Origin: DASZZV01 sp035544835
GTDB lineage: Bacteria > Acidobacteriota > Thermoanaerobaculia > Gp7-AA8
NCBI GenBank assembly: GCA_035544835.1
Contig: DASZZV010000173.1
Location: 1 to 5,336 of the forward strand
Reading direction: 5' to 3'
DNA: 5,336 bases
The position numbers and the translations under genes were made by a program. Below the pieces are notes generated by a model. It was not told the origin of the DNA. It did not search any database and was given only the letters and a program-made list of their open reading frames with translations. Position 1 is the stretch's first letter. Each line of letters starts with the position of its first letter. This document shows positions 1-5,336 of the stretch, piece after piece.

Positions 1-58
1 TTTCGCCCCTGCCGGGGCTCGGTGAAACTTCAAGCAAATGATTGATTCGTGACGTCTT

Positions 59-85
59 CCAGTGGTTCGCTTCGCTCACCACTGG
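59..85. repeat. Inverted repeat, 8-bp arms
   Basis: CCAGTGGT at 59-66 is exactly complementary to ACCACTGG at 78-85 across an 11-base spacer (67-77). The spacer contains a further small GC/GC pairing around TTC. There is no T-tract on either side, so it is not a classical intrinsic terminator. It is probably part of the same palindromic cluster as the larger repeats to its right. Confidence 0.6.
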
Positions 86-118
86 CTACCAGCTCCGCGG
101 CCCTCCGGGCCTCACACT

Positions 119-155
119 CCGGGCTCCGCCCGGTGCGCACCGGGCGTGAGCCCGG
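119..155. repeat. Large near-perfect palindrome, 18-bp arms
   Basis: Bases 119-136 pair with 137-155 over 18 positions, with only T147 unpaired. The core CGCCCGGTGCGCACCGGGCG at 127-146 is a perfect 20-bp dyad, and the outer arms CCGGGCTC (119-126) and GAGCCCGG (148-155) extend it. With no spacer, the DNA could extrude as a cruciform, and either RNA strand would form a very stable hairpin with a small loop. The heptamer TCCGGGC at 118-124 also occurs at 104-110. No U-tract follows directly on either strand. It could be a REP-like intergenic repeat, a protein-binding dyad or a transcript-end barrier. The sequence alone does not decide. Confidence 0.75.
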
Positions 156-186
156 TGACGCGGGAAGAGAAAAATATTCTTCTTTA

Positions 187-239
187 GCCCGCGAAGGCGG
201 GCGACAATCGATCGCCGCAATCTGCCGCCCGCCTTCGCG
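187..239 (-). repeat. 14-bp inverted repeat with competing nested hairpin; possible transcript-end structure
   Basis: Bases 190-203 (CGCGAAGGCGGGCG) are the exact reverse complement of 226-239 (CGCCCGCCTTCGCG), separated by 22 bases. The left arm is itself part of a 6-bp hairpin: GCCCGC at 187-192, loop GAAG, GCGGGC at 197-202. The two folds share bases and exclude each other. In transcripts of the minus-strand DUF3617 gene this structure begins about 95 bases after the stop codon. It is followed by an A/U-rich stretch whose five-U run corresponds to 170-174, roughly a dozen bases beyond the stem. That is too far for a textbook intrinsic terminator, so a termination role is tentative. A dispersed repeat is equally plausible. 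Confidence 0.55.
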
Positions 240-333
240 CGCTGCGGCGTGTTGCAACGCGAAGAACCCCGGCCGGCGCGTCCGCACCCATCGGTCGTCC
301 CCGCTACAAAAAGAGAAGTCAATCCGGCCTGGC

Positions 334-768
334 TTACTTGCAGTCACCCGTCCGCTTGCCGCTGAACGTCATGCTCATGTCCTGGCCCTGCATGGTCATC
401 TTCATCGAGCCGTCGTAGGAGTCGCCCTTCACCGTCATCTCGCCAGAGCCGGTCATCCCCCCGGACTTTTCGTCGCATTTCAAGGTCCAGCTGATCTTGT
501 TCCCTACGACCTTATAGTCGCTGACCTTGCAGGCATCGTTCTTACCGCCGCCCTTCGGCACGGTCTTGTCCGGGTCGTTGACATCTTCTTTCGTGAGGCA
601 CTTCGTGATCGTGATCGGAGGAATCGATACGGGAAGACCGGGCATCTCGACCCTGGTCGTGATTTCCCACTGACCCTCACGCATATGGCCCTCGGCCGCA
701 AACGATGGAACAGCGAACGCGAACCATGCGGCCGCACATACAAACAGCGATTTAGCGATTTTACTCAT
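334..768 (-). CDS. Secreted DUF3617-family protein
   Basis: This complete 144-residue protein has a Sec signal peptide: basic Lys3/Lys6, a hydrophobic core at 8-20, and likely cleavage after SFA (residue 24) or one residue later. The mature part fits the DUF3617 pattern I know: REGQWEIT near residue 30, an MPGLP...IPP segment at 42-51, KCLTKED at 56-62, and a GN-ISW...C block at 89-98. A run of short Gly/Met-rich beta-strands follows, ending in GKRTGDCK. Four mature cysteines (57, 80, 98, 143) could form two disulfides in the periplasm or outside the cell. The start is supported by AGGAG seven bases upstream (complement of 776-780). No enzymatic activity is established for the family, and no catalytic motif is visible. 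It is transcribed away from the protease and appears monocistronic within the window. Family assignment is confident; function is unknown. Confidence 0.9.
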   Translation of the reverse strand: MSKIAKSLFVCAAAWFAFAVPSFAAEGHMREGQWEITTRVEMPGLPVSIPPITITKCLTKEDVNDPDKTVPKGGGKNDACKVSDYKVVGNKISWTLKCDEKSGGMTGSGEMTVKGDSYDGSMKMTMQGQDMSMTFSGKRTGDCK

Positions 769-804
769 GAAGAATCTCCTGGGATTAATTTGGACTGCAC
801 AGAA

Positions 805-810
805 ATTATA
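805..810 (-). promoter_or_regulatory. Putative -10 element for the DUF3617 gene in the divergent intergenic region
   Basis: The minus strand reads TATAAT exactly at 810-805, which lies 36 bases upstream of the ATG of the 334-768 gene. A start of transcription some seven bases further on would leave a leader of about 30 bases containing the AGGAG site. No good TTGACA-like box is present 16-18 bases further upstream (the minus strand there reads around AGGCGA), so the promoter would be weak, activator-dependent or dependent on other contacts. The hexamer stands out because the surrounding DNA is GC-rich. For the opposite, plus-strand gene I found no convincing -35/-10 pair in 769-961. Confidence 0.5.
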
Positions 811-950
811 ACCGAGGCAGCACGACTTCGCCTGCCGTCTTTCCTGCGAATATCTTTTTCGGCGACCGTGTTGCGACGGTCACATGGCAGACAGCACCTC
901 CCTCTTTACTCGAGGACAAGGTAGGCTGTGACGTCTCTAAATTCTCTCAC

Positions 951-956
951 TGAGGT
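951..956 (+). promoter_or_regulatory. Ribosome binding site of the S8 protease gene
   Basis: TGAGGT lies six bases before the ATG at 962. It fixes the start: the frame has a stop (TAA at 938-940) shortly upstream, and no other ATG, GTG or TTG lies between that stop and 962. Confidence 0.7.
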
Positions 957-961
957 CCACG

Positions 962-3900
962 ATGAAGCATTTCCTCAACGCTTTCGTTCTGCTGGCTCTA
1001 AGTGCAACAGCTGCTTCGGCTGCCGAGGCCCGGCTCAAGACAGTAGCGCCGCATGGACCGAGCGCCAACGAGGTGCTGGCCGGCTCGCATGATGGCTCGA
1101 AGTTGTATCTGCAGGCGGGCATCTTCGATCCCACCGGAGAACGGCTCGACTTCGAATCGGTCGGCCTCGGTCGCAGGCCGCTGCTGAAGATCGATGCAAA
1201 GAGCACGAGCTCAAGCGTTGCATACGCGATCATCCAGTTCCAGCCGGGGCAGCAGCGCGCCAGGGGCGAACTGGAAAGACTCGGTGTCGAGTTTCTCGGC
1301 TATCTTCCCGACAACGCTTTCCAGGTGCGTCTCAATTCGTCCACCAGGAGACTGATTGCAGGACAATCCTTCATCCGCTGGGTCGGCGACTTCGAGCCAG
1401 GCTACAAGATTTCCCCGAAGCTGTGGCCGGGATCGAAGGAGATGCCTGGAGAGGTGGTCCTCCATGTCTTTCCAGGCGTTTCTCTCGATGATGTCTATGC
1501 CGCGCTGGCGTCAAAGTTTCCGCAGATCGTAAGGACACTGAAACGCGACGACGCGGCCGCGCCGCGGCAGCGGATCTCCGTCCCCTATCAAATCCAGGAT
1601 GCTTTCATTCAGGAGGCGGCGCAAATCGAAGGGGTGCGCTGGATCGAGCCGTACTACGAGCCCCGACTTCACAACATGAACTCATCGGGTCCCATCCAGG
1701 GGAATCTCGCCGGAGAGGCCGGCAGAACGATCTTCGCGCATCACATTACCGGAACGGGGCAGATTGCCACCGTGGCGGACTCCGGACTCGATTCCGACAT
1801 GTGCTTCTTCAGCAACCTCAACGGCGTCCAGGCAGTCACGCTGGGAACGAACACGACTTATCCCAATATCGGTCCTCTCTTCCCTACCCAAAAGGTGATT
1901 GGTTACTGGGTGCAGCCGGGTGCCGACGCGTACGACACCAACGCCAGCTGCACCGACTCGCCAACCGGTTTTCACGGGACCCATACAACGGGAACCGTAG
2001 CCGCAGACAACAGTCTGAATCCATCCTCACCCGACAATCCCGGGGTCGATATCGGCGACGGCATGGCTCCTAACGCGCAGATTCTATTTCAGGACGTTGG
2101 CGCTTCCTCGGGGTGCTTGAGTGGTTTGCAGGATTCACCGTCGATGTACGAGCAGGCACGACTGGGTGGCGCACGCATCCATTCGAACTCTTACGGCGGC
2201 ACCACTGCCGGAACGTACTCTTCGGACGATCAGGATGCCGACCGTTTTCTCTTCGACCACGAGGAGATGGCGATCTTCTTCTCGGCCGGAAATGACGGAC
2301 CCGGCACCATGACCATCGGATCGCCCGGCGTCTCCAAGGACGTCGTAACCGTCGGCGCTTTAGGGAACGGAAACAGCACCAGCGTCGCTTCGTTCTCCAG
2401 CCGCGGGCCTACCGCCGACGGCCGTATCAAGCCGGACATTACTGCACCTGGCAGCAACATCGTTTCCACTTCCGGTGACGCGATCGAGGGCGACAACAAT
2501 TGCGGTATTAAGTCATTATCAGGAACCTCGATGTCTTGTCCGACCGTGGCCGGAGGAGCGGTGCTGCTCCGACAGTATTTCGCGGACGGGTTCTATCCGA
2601 CCGGGTCGAAGAATGCCGCAGACGCCATGAACGTGAGCTCGGCCCTGGTCAAGGCTGTGCTCCTGAATGGCACGCTGGCCCTTCCGGCCAGCGGAATTTT
2701 CGGCGGCTTGACCTTTGGTTGGGGACGCATTTTTCTCGACAACAATCTCTTTTTCCCGGGCGACGCCAGAAAGCTCCGTATCTGGGGAGTTCCCAACATC
2801 CAGGGATTGAAGACCGGCGACAGTAACAGCTACTCGGTGTCGGTACACGCCGGTCAGGAATTCCGCGCCACGCTCGTGTGGAACGATCCTGAAGGAACCC
2901 TCGGCGCCGCCTCCTCCCTCGTCAATGATCTCGACCTCACCGTGATCACCTCGGCCGGAACGTTCGTCGGCAACGCCCTGTCGGCGATAGGAGAATCGCA
3001 GGCCGACACCAACGCCGATCACACCAACAACGTTGAGCAGGTTCGTTTCACCGCTCCACTCGATGGCATCTACTCGATTCGGGTGGCGGGCACGAACGTA
3101 CCGGGTAGTGGCAGGGGCCTGACCGATCGCCAGGGTTACGCGCTGGCAGTTTCTGCGGCTGCCTGCAACAGCGCCGTTGCAGCGCCCCCGCAGAGTGTTG
3201 CCGCCAACAGCAACAGCCGGATGGGAGTCGACCTCGCGTTCACTCCCGCATCAGGTTCGAATACGACTCAGGTCTACCGCGCCAACGGCACCTGCTCGGC
3301 GCCCAGCGGCGACTTCCAGTACATCGGACGCTCCGTGGGCAGCATCTTTACAGATTCTCGCGCCCAGGGCGGCGTGACCTACTCCTACAAGCTGCGCGGA
3401 GCCGATGATTGCGGCGAAGGTCCGCTCTCGAATTGTGTGACCGTGACCTCCACCGGTCTTTGCGATCTCGTACCGGCTTTCTCCGGCATCGCCACGGCGA
3501 CCTCCGACTCACCAAACTGCCGCATCCTTCTTCAGTGGGCGACGGCGAAGTCGAACTGCATTCTCGGACAGACGATTCGTTACAACATTTATCGCTCCAA
3601 CGCTCCCGACTTCATTCCTTCCGGGACGCCTTACGCGTCCGTTACCGGTAACACCTTCAGCGACATCAGTGTCGTCGGTGGCGTCACCTACTACTACATC
3701 GTTCGAGCTGAGGACAGTGTCAGCGGAGCTGCCGGCCCGAATGGGGGCAATGAGGAGAAAAACGTTCTCCGCGCCTTCGCAACCGCCTTTGGTTCGCCGG
3801 GCAATACCGGCACGTGGACCGACGATGCCGGCGACACGAATGCCTATCTATCCGCTGAAGCACCATGGCAGGTGACTTCGAAGGACGCACACGACGGTCC

Positions 3901-5336
3901 CCGCTCCTATCACAGCGCCGGCGACAACGCCGTTTACCCCGGCGACACCTGCGCGTCAGCTATCACGCCGTCTCTGACCCTGGACGCCAACGCACAGCTC
4001 TCCTACTTTGCTCGCTTCAACTTCGAGTTCCAGTGGGACGGTGTCATCGTCGAAGTATCCAGTGACGGCGGGACCACATGGATCGATCTGCCGCCCTCTG
4101 TCGGGTACCCGAGCACGCTCGCACAGACGACCAGTCCTCCGGTGAATGCCTGCAAGTACCTTTCTACTCATGGGGCCTTCACCGGTCCGGAAAAGAATCT
4201 GACCAGAACCGACTGGACTCTCTACACTTCCTCGTTGGCCGCGTTCGCCGGCAAGACAGTCAAGATCCGGTGGCGGATGACGACCGACCCCGGTCTCGCT
4301 TTCGAAGGCTTCTTCCTGGATACGATCTCGATTACCAACGTCAAGCTTCCGACCGCCTGTGTCCAGGTAGCCGTGCAGCCCGTAGCCTCGTTCACCTTCA
4401 CTCCACGCGCGCCCCTCGTCGGCACTCCGGTGTCCTTCACCGACACCTCGTCAAACGAGCCGACCAGTTGGCTCTGGAACTTCGGCGACGGCTCAACCTC
4501 GACCGAGAAAAATCCCACTCATACGTACACGGCTGCCGGCTTGAAGGTGGTCACCCTGACGGTGACCAACGCTGCAGGCACCAGCGTCATCTCGCGGGAG
4601 ATCACCGTTGGTGCAGCCGCTACGACTTACAGCGCCCAGCTCATCCTGCCCGGTCAGGCCCGCGCTCAGGGCGCGGCTGGCTCGTTCTTCCGCACCTCGA
4701 TGTGGCTCACCAATCCGGGATCTTCCGAGATCGTGGTCAGGCTCCGTTACGTTCCGACCGGCTCATTCGGCGGCGCTGAGGAGACGGCCTTCGTCACCAT
4801 TCCCGCCAACCGATCGGTCGCTTTTAAGGATGTTCTGGGCGATGCCCTCGGCGCAATCATGGACACCTCCGGCGCGATTGTCGTCGAGGTCGCAAGCGGC
4901 AATACGACTCCGCTGGTGACGTCACGCACCTTTAACGATGCCGGAGTCAAGGGAACGTTCGGTCAATACATCCCGGCCATCTCGATCATTGGATCGCAGG
5001 GCGAAGCGTTCCTTGAAGGACTAGGCGGCGATCCCGCGAACCGCTCCAACGTCGGCGTTCTCAACCTGACGTCTGGCTCCATCGATGCCACGATCACGAT
5101 CCGCGATGCCGAGGGAGTCGTTCGCGGAAACCCGGTTCCGGTCACGGTCCCATCGCATGGCGTCGTGCAGAAGAACGCCGTGAACAGTGTCGCCGGAGCA
5201 GGCTCGCTGCCGGTCTTCAGCGCCAGGATCACCGCCAACGGGAGCTTCTTCGCCTACGCCTCAAAGCTCGACAACACGACTTCGGATCCGATCTTCATCC
5301 CCAGCACCCTGACGCCGAAAACTGCGCAGTGGATCG
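962..5336 (+). CDS. Secreted multidomain subtilisin-like (S8, KP-43 type) serine protease, 3' end outside window
   Basis: I read 1,458 codons without a stop or frameshift to the right edge. Residues 1-20 are a signal peptide (cleavage likely at ASA|AEA). Residues 21-240 are a pro-region with YAIIQF (88-93), YLPDNAFQVRL (114-124), RWVGDFEPGYKISPKL (139-154) and a second half ending in WIEPYYEP. The catalytic domain, about 245-580, has a complete set: Asp273 in VADSGLD, His338 in FHGTHTTG, oxyanion Asn444 in SAGNDG and Ser523 in SGTSMSCP. Residues 600-735 match the KP-43 C-terminal jelly roll (ATLVWNDPEG, LVNDLDLTV, NNVEQV). Then come two fibronectin-III-like domains (741-830, 836-940), a MAM/InhA-like sandwich (941-1133), a PKD domain (1138-1218: WNFGDG, HTYTAAG) and a two-unit beta-module (1222-1450). 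It should cleave proteins extracellularly after removal of the pro-region. Fifteen cysteines, all after the signal peptide, suggest disulfides. TGAGGT six bases upstream supports the start. Protease class is very secure; the accessory domain names are less so. The true C-terminus is probably close beyond the edge. Confidence 0.93.
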   Translation, partial: MKHFLNAFVLLALSATAASAAEARLKTVAPHGPSANEVLAGSHDGSKLYLQAGIFDPTGERLDFESVGLGRRPLLKIDAKSTSSSVAYAIIQFQPGQQRARGELERLGVEFLGYLPDNAFQVRLNSSTRRLIAGQSFIRWVGDFEPGYKISPKLWPGSKEMPGEVVLHVFPGVSLDDVYAALASKFPQIVRTLKRDDAAAPRQRISVPYQIQDAFIQEAAQIEGVRWIEPYYEPRLHNMNSSGPIQGNLAGEAGRTIFAHHITGTGQIATVADSGLDSDMCFFSNLNGVQAVTLGTNTTYPNIGPLFPTQKVIGYWVQPGADAYDTNASCTDSPTGFHGTHTTGTVAADNSLNPSSPDNPGVDIGDGMAPNAQILFQDVGASSGCLSGLQDSPSMYEQARLGGARIHSNSYGGTTAGTYSSDDQDADRFLFDHEEMAIFFSAGNDGPGTMTIGSPGVSKDVVTVGALGNGNSTSVASFSSRGPTADGRIKPDITAPGSNIVSTSGDAIEGDNNCGIKSLSGTSMSCPTVAGGAVLLRQYFADGFYPTGSKNAADAMNVSSALVKAVLLNGTLALPASGIFGGLTFGWGRIFLDNNLFFPGDARKLRIWGVPNIQGLKTGDSNSYSVSVHAGQEFRATLVWNDPEGTLGAASSLVNDLDLTVITSAGTFVGNALSAIGESQADTNADHTNNVEQVRFTAPLDGIYSIRVAGTNVPGSGRGLTDRQGYALAVSAAACNSAVAAPPQSVAANSNSRMGVDLAFTPASGSNTTQVYRANGTCSAPSGDFQYIGRSVGSIFTDSRAQGGVTYSYKLRGADDCGEGPLSNCVTVTSTGLCDLVPAFSGIATATSDSPNCRILLQWATAKSNCILGQTIRYNIYRSNAPDFIPSGTPYASVTGNTFSDISVVGGVTYYYIVRAEDSVSGAAGPNGGNEEKNVLRAFATAFGSPGNTGTWTDDAGDTNAYLSAEAPWQVTSKDAHDGPRSYHSAGDNAVYPGDTCASAITPSLTLDANAQLSYFARFNFEFQWDGVIVEVSSDGGTTWIDLPPSVGYPSTLAQTTSPPVNACKYLSTHGAFTGPEKNLTRTDWTLYTSSLAAFAGKTVKIRWRMTTDPGLAFEGFFLDTISITNVKLPTACVQVAVQPVASFTFTPRAPLVGTPVSFTDTSSNEPTSWLWNFGDGSTSTEKNPTHTYTAAGLKVVTLTVTNAAGTSVISREITVGAAATTYSAQLILPGQARAQGAAGSFFRTSMWLTNPGSSEIVVRLRYVPTGSFGGAEETAFVTIPANRSVAFKDVLGDALGAIMDTSGAIVVEVASGNTTPLVTSRTFNDAGVKGTFGQYIPAISIIGSQGEAFLEGLGGDPANRSNVGVLNLTSGSIDATITIRDAEGVVRGNPVPVTVPSHGVVQKNAVNSVAGAGSLPVFSARITANGSFFAYASKLDNTTSDPIFIPSTLTPKTAQWI

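Larger units (their letters stand above)
1..333. other. Palindrome-rich non-coding region downstream of the DUF3617 gene
   Basis: I see no credible gene here. Frames open on both strands translate to Arg/Pro/Ser/Gly-rich sequence without a recognisable domain, which is expected when GC-rich palindromic DNA is read in any frame. The stretch is instead packed with inverted repeats. A 5-bp stem with a TGCC loop lies at 5-18, and further stems lie at 59-85, 99-111, 119-155 and 187-239. Two perfect 8-bp palindromes are GTTGCAAC at 251-258 and CCGGCCGG at 269-276. An AT-rich island at 165-186 interrupts the GC-rich sequence. It lies 3' of the minus-strand gene, so parts may act in transcription termination or mRNA 3'-end stability. 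An intergenic repeat family is the other main possibility. Whatever gene lies to the left is outside the window. Confidence 0.6.

Noticed and set aside
187..239. CRISPR array or tandem repeats
   Set aside because: The repeated blocks are inverted rather than direct, occur once each, and have no regular spacers.
308..312. Five-U run shortly after the DUF3617 stop codon, as an intrinsic terminator
   Set aside because: No stable GC-rich stem lies directly before it in the minus direction; the sequence between the stop codon and the run does not fold into a convincing hairpin.
871..899. TTGCGA as a -35 box for the protease gene
   Set aside because: At 17-base spacing the partner hexamer would be GCACCT, which does not resemble a -10 element.
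49..924. A 291-codon open frame on the plus strand overlapping the DUF3617 gene
   Set aside because: It is antisense to the DUF3617 gene, which has a clear signal peptide, a strong ribosome site and family motifs. Its product is Arg/Ser/Pro-rich with no recognisable domain, and its 5' third consists of palindromic DNA.
2519..3022. A 167-codon open frame on the minus strand
   Set aside because: It is antisense to the catalytic-serine segment and jelly roll of the protease, has no domain, and is a typical artefact of high-GC codon usage.
4078..4779. A 233-codon open frame on the plus strand in another phase
   Set aside because: It lies wholly inside the protease and overlaps the MAM-like, PKD and C-terminal domains, which read cleanly in the main frame. 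Its product is Arg/His/Ser-rich shadow sequence.

Overview
The window holds two divergently arranged genes for exported proteins and a palindrome-rich non-coding flank. The DNA is GC-rich. Both proteins have Sec-type signal peptides. The right-hand protein ends in a two-unit beta-module that I associate with very large secreted proteins of Acidobacteriota (Thermoanaerobaculia/Vicinamibacteria-like lineages). That assignment rests on family memory and style, not on a marker gene, so treat it as moderate to weak.

Layout. Positions 1-333 contain no gene I can support. They hold a dense set of inverted repeats: an 8-bp stem at 59-85, a nearly perfect 18-bp-arm palindrome at 119-155, and a 14-bp inverted repeat at 190-239 with an alternative nested hairpin at 187-202. 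Positions 334-768 on the minus strand encode a complete 144-residue secreted DUF3617-family protein. Positions 769-961 are a 193-bp divergent intergenic region with an exact TATAAT hexamer on the minus strand. Positions 962-5336 on the plus strand encode one long open frame of 1,458 codons that runs off the right edge. It is a multidomain subtilisin-like (S8, KP-43 type) secreted serine protease with a signal peptide, a long pro-region, an intact Asp/His/Asn/Ser catalytic set, a jelly-roll domain, two fibronectin-III-like domains, a MAM/InhA-like sandwich, a PKD domain and a two-unit C-terminal module.

How they work together. The protease probably acts outside the cell as a degradative enzyme, with its C-terminal beta-domains serving adhesion, stability or substrate contact. 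The DUF3617 protein is probably periplasmic or secreted, with no established biochemical role. Divergent placement could allow shared regulation, but nothing in the sequence proves it. I found no mobile-element gene, CRISPR array, tRNA or rRNA. I see no clear evidence of a novel multi-gene system. The items most worth checking are the palindromic flank and the C-terminal module of the protease.
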